Counted from the stretch's first letter, positions 6,178 through 13,060 are shown. The stretch is 21,101 nt of DNA from JBGTLW01 sp964614575 (GCA_964614575.1 CAZTLX010000059.1:1-21101), one strand, 5' to 3'. The notes: a model not told the origin generated them from the letters alone. A program made the numbers and translations.

Positions 6178-8555
6178 GGTCGGCCTCCCTGAGGTTTCGT
6201 CGCGGAAGCAAGCCGCGCGCCGGCGACGGCCGCCTGGCCCAGCGACAGCCCGCCATCGCCCGGCGGCACGCGGCGGTGGGTCAGCACGGTGAACCCCGCC
6301 CGCTCCAGATGTTGTTTGACCTTGCGGGTCAGGAGCGTGTTGAGGAAGCAGCCGCCGGTCAGGCCGATGGTGTCTACGTGCTGCGCTTCGGCCGCGAACA
6401 TCGCCGCTTCCCCCAGCGCCTGCGCGATCTGCTCGTGGCACCACGCGGCATACCTGGTCGGGTCATCCCCGGGCCGGAAATGATCGGCGATGGCGGCTGT
6501 CAACGGCGAGAGGTCGATGTCCATCGGCTCGCCTTCCGCGGCGGCGGGTTGCAAGCGGTATCCGGGCGGGCCCGGTATCGGCTCCACCACCCTGTCGCCG
6601 TACCGGGCCGCCGCGGATTCCAGCGCCATCGCGGATTCGCCCTCGAATCCATTGGTTTGGCTGAGGCCGAGCAGCGCCGCGAGACCGTCAAAGACCCGGC
6701 CGAGTCCGCTGCTGCTTATGCATCGCGTGCCATGTCGGAACATGGCGGCGAGCGCCCGACGCTCGGGGATATCGGGGAGCAGTCGGACCGCGGCCGGGTG
6801 TGCGAATGCCGCCGCGCCCAGCGCCTGATCCAGCAGGGCGAGCGCGCCGCGGCGGGGGTCGTGGGCCGACGCGTCGCCTCCCGGCAGGCGCAGCGGACGC
6901 AGCCGCGCGACGCGTCGAAAATCGTGCAGTGATGCAAGCAGCAGCTCGCCGCCCCAACTCGTGCCGTCTACCCCGTAGCCGACGCCGTCGCACGCCAGCG
7001 CGAGGATCGGCTCGGTGAGATGATGCTCGGCCATCAGGGCCGCGGCGTGGGCGTGGTGGTGCTGCACGCCAAGCAGGCGCAGCCCGCGCCTCTGCGCGAG
7101 GTGCTGCGCATGATGTGTGCTCAGGTAGGCGGGGTGCAGGTCGTGCGCGATCCAGCGCGGCGTGATGTCGAAGAGCCGGCACAGGTCGTCAATCGTCTGA
7201 CGGAAGTTCGTGAACGCGAGCGGGTGCTTGAGGTCACCGAGGTGGTGGCTGAGGATCGCCCGGCCGTCGCGCACGACCGCGACGGTGTTCTTAAGCTCAC
7301 CACCCACGCACAGCCCCGGCTCATCACAGGCGACGGGCAGCGTGATCGGCTCGGGCACGTAGCCCCGCGCTCGACGCACCGGCAGCAGCGCGCTGCCCCC
7401 ACCGACATCGATCAGCACCGAGTCGTCGATCGGCCGCTGGATCGGTCGGTCGTGCCGGAGGATCGCGTCACACAGCCCGCCGACCCGCCGCAACGCTTCG
7501 TCGTCATCGAAAACCAGAGGCTCGTCGCTGAGGTTCGCGCTGGTCATCACCAACGGCAGATCGCCAAGCTCGGCGAAGAGCAGGTGATGCACGGGCGTGT
7601 AAGGCAGCATGACCCCGAGGCGATGATTGCCCGGCGCGACGCCTTCGGCCAACGACAAGCCACGACGTCGCGGCGCAAGCACGATCGGGCAGCGCGGGCT
7701 GCGCATCTCGGCTTCGGCGGCGGCGCTGAGCACCACCAGCCGCCGCGCCGCCTCGATCGACCGCACCATCAGCGCGAAAGGCTTTGCGTCGCGGTGTTTG
7801 ACATCGCGCAGGCGGGACACCGCCCGGCCGTGATCCGCGCGGCAGGCGAGGTGATACCCGCCCAGCCCCTTGATCAGCAGCAAAGCGCCGGCCCTTAGCC
7901 GCTCGGCCGCGACGCGGATTGGATCGCCCGGCAGCGTATGGCCCGTGGGCGTTGCCAGTGACAGCTTCGGGCCGCAGCCGGGGCAGGCGATCGGCTGAGC
8001 GTGGAAGCGGCGGTCGTTGGGGTCGTCGTACTCCGCCTGGCAGGCAGCGCACATCGTGAAGCCGGACATTGTGGTGTGCGGCCGATCGTACGGCACGCGG
8101 CGGATGATGCTGTAACGCGGCCCGCAGTTGGTGCAGTTGATCAGCGCGTGGCCGGCGCGGCGGTCGCGCGGGTCGAGCATCTCCGTGACGCAGTCGTCGC
8201 AGGTCGCGCTGTCGATCGCGATGCGCGCGGGAGGCGTGGCGGCATCCCGGCTGCCGACGATGCGAAACGCCCGCGGGCGGCGGACGGGCTTGAGCGGCGT
8301 GGCGTCGATCGTGTCGATGCGCGCCAGCGCGGGGCCGTTCCACCGCAGGCGTACCTCGAAACGGTCGAGCGCATCGGCGGGGCCTTGTGCTTCGATGACG
8401 ACGCCGTCGCCGTCGTTACGCACCAGCCCGGTGAGCCCGAGGGCCGCCGCCTCGCGGAAGACGAACGGCCGAAAGCCCACGCCCTGCACCTGGCCGCGGA
8501 TGCGCCAGCCGCGGCGGGCTTCGTGTCGTTTCGGGATGGGGGTGATGGCAGGCAT
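6168..8555 (-). CDS. hypF: Carbamoyltransferase HypF
   Basis: HypF makes carbamoyl-adenylate from carbamoyl phosphate and ATP and transfers the carbamoyl group to HypE. The 795 residues show the full domain order. There is an N-terminal acylphosphatase domain (RGQVQGVGFRPFVFREA, about residues 20-36). Two zinc-finger pairs follow (C119/C122 with C141/C144, and C169/C172 with C191/C194), then a YrdC-like domain from about 210 with KGLGGYHLACRA. A Kae1-like carbamoyltransferase domain comes last, with the metal-binding HHHAH at 499-503 and DGVGYGVDGTSWGGE at 523-537. It is slightly long for the family but intact. It starts 39 bp after the phaC stop with only a weak ribosome site, the point where PHA genes join hydrogenase genes. 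Confidence 0.97.
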   Translation of the reverse strand: MPAITPIPKRHEARRGWRIRGQVQGVGFRPFVFREAAALGLTGLVRNDGDGVVIEAQGPADALDRFEVRLRWNGPALARIDTIDATPLKPVRRPRAFRIVGSRDAATPPARIAIDSATCDDCVTEMLDPRDRRAGHALINCTNCGPRYSIIRRVPYDRPHTTMSGFTMCAACQAEYDDPNDRRFHAQPIACPGCGPKLSLATPTGHTLPGDPIRVAAERLRAGALLLIKGLGGYHLACRADHGRAVSRLRDVKHRDAKPFALMVRSIEAARRLVVLSAAAEAEMRSPRCPIVLAPRRRGLSLAEGVAPGNHRLGVMLPYTPVHHLLFAELGDLPLVMTSANLSDEPLVFDDDEALRRVGGLCDAILRHDRPIQRPIDDSVLIDVGGGSALLPVRRARGYVPEPITLPVACDEPGLCVGGELKNTVAVVRDGRAILSHHLGDLKHPLAFTNFRQTIDDLCRLFDITPRWIAHDLHPAYLSTHHAQHLAQRRGLRLLGVQHHHAHAAALMAEHHLTEPILALACDGVGYGVDGTSWGGELLLASLHDFRRVARLRPLRLPGGDASAHDPRRGALALLDQALGAAAFAHPAAVRLLPDIPERRALAAMFRHGTRCISSSGLGRVFDGLAALLGLSQTNGFEGESAMALESAAARYGDRVVEPIPGPPGYRLQPAAAEGEPMDIDLSPLTAAIADHFRPGDDPTRYAAWCHEQIAQALGEAAMFAAEAQHVDTIGLTGGCFLNTLLTRKVKQHLERAGFTVLTHRRVPPGDGGLSLGQAAVAGARLASATKPQGGRPCA

Positions 8556-8594
8556 GACCGCTTCCGCCGAGTCGCGGCGGGCTTGTTTCCTCGG

Positions 8595-9683
8595 TTAACT
8601 CCGCTTCGCCAACCACTCGACGGCCTGCGGCCAAAGCTCGCGCTGCGCCCGCGAGCCGACCGCCAGGCCGATGTGCCCGGCCTTGAACTTGATCGACTTG
8701 CGGTCCGTCGAGCCGACCAGATCGTTGAACGGCTCGGATTGCGCGCACGGCACCAGGTCGTCGCGCTCCGCCATCAGGTTCAGCACCGGGCAGGTGATCT
8801 TGCGCAGGTCAACGATGTGCCGGCCGACCGGCATCTCGCCCTTGACCAGCTTGTTCTGCTGGAAAAGGTACTTCACGTACTGCCGGTACAACTCGCCGGG
8901 GATGGCGATGTTGTCGTTGAGCCACGTCTCCATCGTGAAGTATTCATCCACGAAGGCGTCGTTGTCGGCCCGTTCGAGCAGCGTGATCGGCTTGGAGATC
9001 AGGTTGGCGATCGGGTTCATCATCAGGAACGCGCCCTGGAGAAACTCCGCGGGGCAGTTGCCGTACGTATCGACGAACTTGTCAACATCAAACACCGCTT
9101 CATCGGACCAGACGTTGAGCAGGCCGTCACGCGTGGCGAAGTCGATGCCCGCGGCGAGCATGATCAGGTTCTGCACCTTGCGCGGGTGCAGGGCGGCGTA
9201 CATCGCCGACATCGCCCCGCCCATGCAGTAGCCGAGGATGCTCACGCGCGGCGCGCCGGTGCGCTCGCGCAGGTATTCGACGATGTCGTAGAGGTAGCCG
9301 TTGATGTAGGTGTCGAGGGTCTTGTGCCGATCGGCGTGGGTCGGCCTGCCCCAGTCGATCAGGTACACGTCGAACCCGGCCTTGACGAAGTGCTCGACGA
9401 CGCTCTTGCCCGGCAACAGGTCGAGGATGTACGGGCGATTCACCAGCGCAAACACAAAGAGCAGCGGGGTCTTGTGCTTCACCGGCGCGTCGCTGACGTA
9501 GTGCAGCAGCTTGATGCGGTCTGCTTCATAGACGACTTCGCTGGGCGTCGCGCCCTTCTTCACGCGCTGGGCACGCTGCCAGAGCATCGGCAACTTCGCC
9601 AGACGCTGCATGTTCGCGACGGTCTCGTTGATCCAGACCTGCTGGTTGGCGGCAAGGGTGTCGGCGGGGGCGGTGGTGGTCAT
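8595..9683 (-). CDS. phaC: Poly(3-hydroxyalkanoate) synthase catalytic subunit PhaC (class III/IV type)
   Basis: PhaC polymerises 3-hydroxyacyl-CoA into PHA on the granule surface. At 362 residues it has the size of class III/IV synthases, not the roughly 590-residue class I enzyme, and so needs a partner subunit. The catalytic triad can be read: C153 in the lipase-like box GYCMGG, D308 in AERDDLVP and H337 in AGHIGLAVG. The D-to-H spacing of 29 matches the Allochromatium enzyme as I recall it. DVYLIDWGRP before the box is also typical. The start overlaps the stop of the partner gene as ATGA (9680-9683), suggesting coupled synthesis of the two subunits. hypF follows 39 bp later. Confidence 0.96.
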   Translation of the reverse strand: MTTTAPADTLAANQQVWINETVANMQRLAKLPMLWQRAQRVKKGATPSEVVYEADRIKLLHYVSDAPVKHKTPLLFVFALVNRPYILDLLPGKSVVEHFVKAGFDVYLIDWGRPTHADRHKTLDTYINGYLYDIVEYLRERTGAPRVSILGYCMGGAMSAMYAALHPRKVQNLIMLAAGIDFATRDGLLNVWSDEAVFDVDKFVDTYGNCPAEFLQGAFLMMNPIANLISKPITLLERADNDAFVDEYFTMETWLNDNIAIPGELYRQYVKYLFQQNKLVKGEMPVGRHIVDLRKITCPVLNLMAERDDLVPCAQSEPFNDLVGSTDRKSIKFKAGHIGLAVGSRAQRELWPQAVEWLAKRS

Positions 9684-10204
9684 TTCGAGGCCCTCCGTGC
9701 TTTCCTGGTGCTGCGTTTGGCGGACTTGCCGGCGGCGCGGGGCTTGGCCTTGGGCTTCTTCTTGCTCGCCGTGCGTGGGCCCGCTTCGAGCAGGTCGAGC
9801 CGTTCATTGAGCCGATCCACGTGACGGCCGAGCCGGTCCATGCCGCTGGTGATGCGTGACTCGAGCGACTGGATCGCCTGCATGACCTGGTCCGCGTCCT
9901 GCCGGCTGGCCGACTGGAAGTCGTGCTGGGTCTGGGCGAGGAAGTCGTTGAGCTGCTTGCGGGCGGCGATCGAAGCATCGAACGACTGCTTGAGCATGCC
10001 CAGAAACTCCGGCGAGCGCAGGAACTGCTGGGCCTGCTGGTTCATCGCGCCCAAAGTGGCGTCGCGCATGGATCGGGCCGACTCGGGCGCGGGCTTCTCG
10101 GGGTCGAAGGTGGCCCCGGCCTGGGCCATCCTGGTGGCGAAATCGGACCACATGCGGGTGAACATGTCGGCCGGGTCGAAGGGTTGGTCGCCGTTATGGG
10201 TCAT
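9680..10204 (-). CDS. phaE: PhaE-like PHA synthase partner subunit with basic histone-like tail
   Basis: This 174-residue protein is assigned as the partner of PhaC by position (ATGA overlap) and by its helical, glutamine-rich character. The N-terminal part (DPADMFTRMWSDFATRMAQAG) and the region to about 100 look amphipathic. Residues 105-140 resemble a coiled coil (MQAIQSLESRI, DRLNERLDLLE). The tail 143-174 has 15 Lys/Arg and no acidic residue, with KKKPKAKPR and KRSTRKARR, like the DNA-binding tails of PhaF and PhaM. It is far shorter than classical PhaE (about 350 residues) and nearer the size of the class IV partner PhaR subunit. The ATG at 10204 has GGAGG about 9 bases upstream. A longer frame to 10399 would run into the thiolase gene and was rejected. 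Confidence 0.75.
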   Translation of the reverse strand: MTHNGDQPFDPADMFTRMWSDFATRMAQAGATFDPEKPAPESARSMRDATLGAMNQQAQQFLRSPEFLGMLKQSFDASIAARKQLNDFLAQTQHDFQSASRQDADQVMQAIQSLESRITSGMDRLGRHVDRLNERLDLLEAGPRTASKKKPKAKPRAAGKSAKRSTRKARRASK

Positions 10205-10244
10205 GATTTGAACCTCCGGGCGCGGCCCGTTGGTGGGGTGTCGG

Positions 10245-11426
10245 TCAGCACAGTTCGACGGCCATCGCCACCGCCTCGCCGCCGCCGATGCACAACGCAT
10301 CGATGCCGATCTTGCCGCCGGTGTGGCGTAGCGCGTTGATGAGCGTGACGAGCGTGCGTGCGCCGCTGGCCCCGATGGGGTGGCCCAGCGCCGCGGCACC
10401 GCCGAGCACGTTCACCTTTTCGTGCGGCAGGTGGTGGTCTTTCATCGCCGCGAGCACCACGGCGCTGAACGCCTCGTTGATCTCAAACAGGTCGATATCC
10501 TTGACGCCGAGGCCGAGCTGCTTGAGCAGCGCGCCGATCGCGCCGACCGGCGCGAGGGTGAACCACTGCGGCTCGCAGGCGAACTGGCTGTAGCCGAGGA
10601 TACGGGCCTGCGGCTTGATGTTGAGCTGTTCGAGCTTCTCCTGTGAGAGCACGACGCACGCGGCCGCGCCGTCGTTGATCGACGACGCGTTGCCGGCCGT
10701 GACCGTGCCCTCCTTGCTGAACGCCGGGCGCAGGCCGCGCAGCTTCTCTTCATTAAAACGTGACGGCTCTTCGTCGGTGTCGAACACCGTCGGTGGTCCC
10801 TTGCGCGCCGGCACCTCGATCGGGATGATCTCATCGGCAAACGTGCCCTGCTCCGTGCTCTTTAAGGCGCGCTGGTACGAAGCAACGGCGAAATCGTCCT
10901 GATGCTGCCGCGTGATGCCGTAGCGTGCCGCGGTCGCGTCGCCGTAGTTGCCCATGTGCGTGTTGCCGTACACATCCCAGAGCCCGTCGCTGATCATCGC
11001 GTCGATCAGCTCGCCGTGGCCCATGCGGTAGCCGGTGCGGGCCTTGTCCAGCAGGTACGGGGCGGCGGACATGTTCTCCGTGCCGCCGGCGACGACCACG
11101 CCGCTGTCGCCGCACTGGATCGCCTGGGCGGCGAGCATCACGGCCTTGAGGCCGCTGCCGCAGACTTTGTTGATCGTGGTGCCGCCGACCCGTTCGGGCA
11201 GTCCGGCTTTGACCGCGCATTGGCGGCCGACGTTCTGGCCCAGCCCGGCACCGATGACGTTGCCGAAGATGACCTCGTCGACCGCGTCACCCGTGACCCC
11301 GCTGCGTTGCAGCGCGTGTCGGATGCAGGTGGCGCCGAGCTGCGGCGCGGGCACGGTGCTAAGCCCGCCGCCGAAACTTCCGATGGCGGTGCGGCAGCCG
11401 CCGGCGATGAAGACGTCCCCGAGCAT
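10245..11426 (-). CDS. phaA: Acetyl-CoA acetyltransferase (beta-ketothiolase) PhaA
   Basis: The enzyme condenses two acetyl-CoA to acetoacetyl-CoA, the first step of PHB synthesis. The 393 residues carry the thiolase catalytic set: nucleophilic C89 in NKVCGSGLKA, H349 in GGAAALGHPIGASG and C379 in CIGGGEAVA. These positions nearly coincide with C89/H348/C378 of the Zoogloea enzyme. NEAFSAV is also present. It is the first gene of the minus-strand run and is followed 40 bp later by the phaE-like gene. A degradative thiolase is possible from sequence alone, but synthase neighbours make the biosynthetic role likely. The upstream ribosome site (GATGGGA) is weak. Confidence 0.94.
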   Translation of the reverse strand: MLGDVFIAGGCRTAIGSFGGGLSTVPAPQLGATCIRHALQRSGVTGDAVDEVIFGNVIGAGLGQNVGRQCAVKAGLPERVGGTTINKVCGSGLKAVMLAAQAIQCGDSGVVVAGGTENMSAAPYLLDKARTGYRMGHGELIDAMISDGLWDVYGNTHMGNYGDATAARYGITRQHQDDFAVASYQRALKSTEQGTFADEIIPIEVPARKGPPTVFDTDEEPSRFNEEKLRGLRPAFSKEGTVTAGNASSINDGAAACVVLSQEKLEQLNIKPQARILGYSQFACEPQWFTLAPVGAIGALLKQLGLGVKDIDLFEINEAFSAVVLAAMKDHHLPHEKVNVLGGAAALGHPIGASGARTLVTLINALRHTGGKIGIDALCIGGGEAVAMAVELC

Positions 11427-11607
11427 GACGGTAGTCCCATCTGTTGAAGCGTTGGGTTGTCCGAACCGTTGAGTCTTACGTTGCGGTATATCGGGTGAGG
11501 CGAGGAAGAAAAGATCGGGGACGGGTCAAGTGCCGAACCACCCAGGAGCCCAAGGCCCCGTCCCCGATTTCGAACCGCAGCCGTCGGTTGTCCGCCATAA
11601 CCATGAA
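11427..11607. other. Gap between phasin and thiolase genes
   Basis: Apart from the terminator-like stem, the 87 bp before the thiolase start must hold any independent promoter for the pha-hyp-hox run. I see only a poor candidate on the minus strand (GATATACC with no convincing -35 box). Partial read-through from the phasin promoter is an alternative. No short gene is apparent. Confidence 0.4.
11514..11568 (-). terminator. Rho-independent terminator behind the phasin gene
   Basis: A perfect 12-bp inverted repeat, ATCGGGGACGGG at 11514-11525 and CCCGTCCCCGAT at 11557-11568, flanks a 31-base interior. On the minus strand the stem is followed by CTTTTCTTCC. It lies 40 bp beyond the phasin stop and 88 bp before the thiolase start, so it separates an abundant phasin transcript from the pha-hyp-hox run. 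The interior is long for a terminator, and the arms could also be a REP-like palindrome that serves as one. Confidence 0.6.
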
Positions 11608-12075
11608 CTACTTGGCGGACGCGGCTGCGGGTGTGCCTTTCTTCGCGAGGTCGGCCCAGCTCTGGAGCAGCTTGGCGTTGGCGTCGATCATCGCCTGCGT
11701 GTTGGCCTTGTTCGCCTTGAGCGTGGCTTCCCACAGCTCGCGGGTCTTGGCCTGCGCCTCTTCGACGCTCTTGCACTGCCCGGCCTCGAATGACTTCTTC
11801 ATCAGGTCGAGGCAGACCTCGGCGTTCTTGTTCATCAGCTTGACCGCTTCGTCGAAGTTCTTCTGCGCGGTGGGCAGCACCTGCGCGAGGAACTTCTCGG
11901 TCTCGGCCTGGAAATCGACGGGTTTGAACATCCCGTCCACCGCGTCGGTCATGAACTTCGCGGCGTCTTCCTGAGCCTTGACCCCGGCCTTGAGGGACGC
12001 CTCGTACATCTCGATCGCCTGATCAAAGAGTTTGCTGACGTCCACGTTCATCCCTTTCAGATTGGTTGCCACCAT
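11608..12075 (-). CDS. phaP: Phasin family protein (PHA granule coat)
   Basis: This 155-residue, nearly all-helical protein without cysteine-rich or catalytic motifs coats PHA granules and limits their coalescence. It shows the phasin pattern of amphipathic helices rich in Ala, Lys, Glu and Phe: FDQAIEMYEASLKAG, AQEDAAKFMTDAVDG, AQVLPTAQKNFDEAVKLM and RELWEATLKANKANTQAM. It ends in a flexible Ala/Lys tail (KKGTPAAASAK). The ATG at 12075 has AAGGGA about 9 bases upstream. An in-frame ATG eight codons later has its purine run too close to serve. A strong-looking promoter precedes it and a terminator follows, so it is probably a monocistronic, highly expressed unit controlled by PhaR. Confidence 0.85.
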   Translation of the reverse strand: MVATNLKGMNVDVSKLFDQAIEMYEASLKAGVKAQEDAAKFMTDAVDGMFKPVDFQAETEKFLAQVLPTAQKNFDEAVKLMNKNAEVCLDLMKKSFEAGQCKSVEEAQAKTRELWEATLKANKANTQAMIDANAKLLQSWADLAKKGTPAAASAK

Positions 12076-12129
12076 GACTCGGTCCCTTTCGCTTGCGGGT
12101 GATCACGTTGCCTGGGCACACCGAAAGCC

Positions 12130-12157
12130 AGCATAGAGGACTTGTCGGCCATGTCAA
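12130..12157 (-). promoter_or_regulatory. Sigma70-type promoter of the phasin gene
   Basis: On the minus strand, TTGACA (12152-12157) and TATGCT (12130-12135) are separated by 16 bp. Transcription would start near 12123, leaving a leader of about 48 bases before the phasin ATG. The -35 box is a perfect consensus, which fits an abundant granule protein. A copy of the GCAAATGCAAAA motif lies 12 bp upstream of the -35 box. Confidence 0.65.
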
Positions 12158-12169
12158 TAGAGAAATTGT

Positions 12170-12184
12170 GCAAATGCAAAAAAT
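12170..12184 (+). promoter_or_regulatory. Putative PhaR operator, copy A (phasin promoter)
   Basis: GCAAATGCAAAAAAT is a tandem of the hexamer GCAAAY/GCAAAA. Three near-identical copies occur at 12257-12270, 12910-12922 and 13014-13027, all in non-coding DNA beside PHA genes. It lies just upstream of the phasin -35 box. Assignment to PhaR is inference from gene context. Confidence 0.55.
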
Positions 12185-12222
12185 AGGGTCAACTGATACC
12201 CGATATCAACTAAGAATCGGCC

Positions 12223-12247
12223 ATATCGCACCAATATGATGCGATAT
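12223..12247. repeat. Inverted repeat ATATCGCA-N9-TGCGATAT upstream of the phasin gene
   Basis: Two perfect 8-bp arms (12223-12230 and 12240-12247) flank 9 AT-rich bases. The element lies between operator copies A and B, about 66 bp upstream of the phasin -35 box and 38 bp beyond the phaR stop. It may be a second protein-binding site. With no T-run on either side, it is not an obvious terminator for phaR. Confidence 0.45.
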
Positions 12248-12256
12248 CTGCTCGTC

Positions 12257-12270
12257 AATATTGCGTTTGC
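12257..12270 (-). promoter_or_regulatory. Putative PhaR operator, copy B
   Basis: Read on the minus strand this is GCAAACGCAATATT, matching copy D over GCAAACGCAA. It lies 16 bp beyond the phaR stop codon and about 100 bp upstream of the phasin -35 box, so with copy A it could form a two-site arrangement at the phasin promoter. Confidence 0.5.
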
Positions 12271-12285
12271 ACTATGTGGAGGGGG

Positions 12286-12885
12286 CTACTTCTGCTTCTT
12301 GCCGCGGCGTTTGGGGCCGGCGGGCGGCTGCGGGCGCAGCTCGGCGATCTGTTCGCGCAGCTCCTGCACCTGGCGGCGCAGGTCCTCGGTCTCCTGCGAC
12401 TCGGTCGGCCGCGGGGTCTGACCCGGCATGAAATGGGCGAGAAACGGATTCATCATGGACTGGGCCAGTTGCGGGCCCATCTGCAGGGCCGGGTTGAGCC
12501 CGACCGCGTGCCGCAGGTAGTCCTCGAACTGCCTCTGCGATTTGAGGAAGGCTTCCAAGGCCTGATTAAAGTATTTCTCCACGAAATCGCTTACTAATTG
12601 CTCATTCGTGCGGATGAGCTTGTGCAGCAGGGCGTCGGGAAAGACGGAGAGCTTGAGCGGGTCCTGGTCGAGGATGATCTGGGCCAGCACCTTGCCGGTG
12701 ATGTCCTCACCGGTTTTCGAATCGGTCACCCGGATGTCCTGGCCGCCGCGGATCAACTCGTGGATCTGCTCGAGCGTGACGTGGCGCGAGTGGGTGGCGT
12801 CGTAGTACCGCCGATTCGGATATTTGCGAATATCCAGCGGCTCGGCGGGGGTGCGGGCGTCGGTTTGCGGGGTGGGGTCGCTCAT
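12286..12885 (-). CDS. phaR: PHB-responsive transcriptional regulator PhaR
   Basis: PhaR represses phasin and PHA genes and is released when it binds nascent PHB. The N-terminal DNA-binding domain is clear: DIRKYPNRRYYDATHSRHVTL (in residues 18-38), then IRGGQDIRVTDSKTGEDIT. It is followed by the PHB-accumulation helices (ILDQDPLKLSVFPDALLHKLIR, VEKYFNQALEAFL). The C-terminus is a coiled coil (ETEDLRRQVQELREQIAEL) with a basic tail, PKRRGKKQK. From ATG 12885 it has 199 residues. A TTG seven codons upstream (12906) is open but lies inside the putative operator. No ribosome binding site is visible before the ATG. It is divergent from the SDR gene, and the intervening 220 bp carry two operator copies, consistent with autoregulation. 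Confidence 0.93.
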   Translation of the reverse strand: MSDPTPQTDARTPAEPLDIRKYPNRRYYDATHSRHVTLEQIHELIRGGQDIRVTDSKTGEDITGKVLAQIILDQDPLKLSVFPDALLHKLIRTNEQLVSDFVEKYFNQALEAFLKSQRQFEDYLRHAVGLNPALQMGPQLAQSMMNPFLAHFMPGQTPRPTESQETEDLRRQVQELREQIAELRPQPPAGPKRRGKKQK

Positions 12886-12909
12886 GCGGATACCGTACCA
12901 AAACAATAC

Positions 12910-12922
12910 GCAATCGCAAAAT
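12910..12922 (+). promoter_or_regulatory. Putative PhaR operator, copy C (phaR promoter)
   Basis: GCAATCGCAAAAT differs by one base from the GCAAAYGCAAAA core. It lies 25 bp upstream of the phaR ATG, in the place expected for an autoregulatory operator, and overlaps the only -35-like sequence I can suggest for phaR. Confidence 0.55.
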
Positions 12923-13013
12923 ACATCGTTCTTAACAACGCATTAAGGCTCATGAAAGACGAAAAAATGCAGTGTAGGCCGCGGATGTGACATGATAAAG
13001 CATGTAATGATAT

Positions 13014-13027
13014 GCAAACGCAAAAAT
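13014..13027 (+). promoter_or_regulatory. Putative PhaR operator, copy D (SDR-nifJ promoter)
   Basis: GCAAACGCAAAAAT matches copy A except for Y (C for T) at one position over the 12-bp core. It ends 4 bp before the TTGTAG -35 candidate of the SDR gene, close to the arrangement of copy A at the phasin promoter. Confidence 0.55.
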
Positions 13028-13031
13028 TGCC

Positions 13032-13060
13032 TTGTAGGGCCGGCCCTTGGTCGCTAGACT
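13032..13060 (+). promoter_or_regulatory. Promoter candidate for SDR-nifJ with 12-bp palindrome in the spacer
   Basis: TTGTAG (13032-13037) and TAGACT (13055-13060) are 17 bp apart. The start point would be near 13067, giving a leader of about 39 bases. A perfect palindrome AGGGCCGGCCCT (13036-13047) overlaps the end of the -35 box and the spacer, where a bound protein would block the polymerase. Confidence 0.45.

Noticed and set aside
8001..9824. Open frame of 607 codons on the plus strand opposite hypF, phaC and phaE
   Set aside because: It spans three real genes and their junctions in antisense, has no recognisable motifs, and its composition is typical of a shadow frame.
9680..10399. Longer PhaE-like protein starting inside the thiolase gene
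   Set aside because: The extra 65 residues are the thiolase C-terminus in another frame. ATG 10204 has a strong GGAGG site.
11427..11513. Promoter for phaA based on GATATACC
   Set aside because: No acceptable -35 box is found at the right distance, so it was not listed as a promoter.
12286..12906. TTG start for phaR seven codons upstream of the ATG
   Set aside because: It would start beside the putative operator, has no ribosome site, and adds residues (MFWYGIR) outside the family core.
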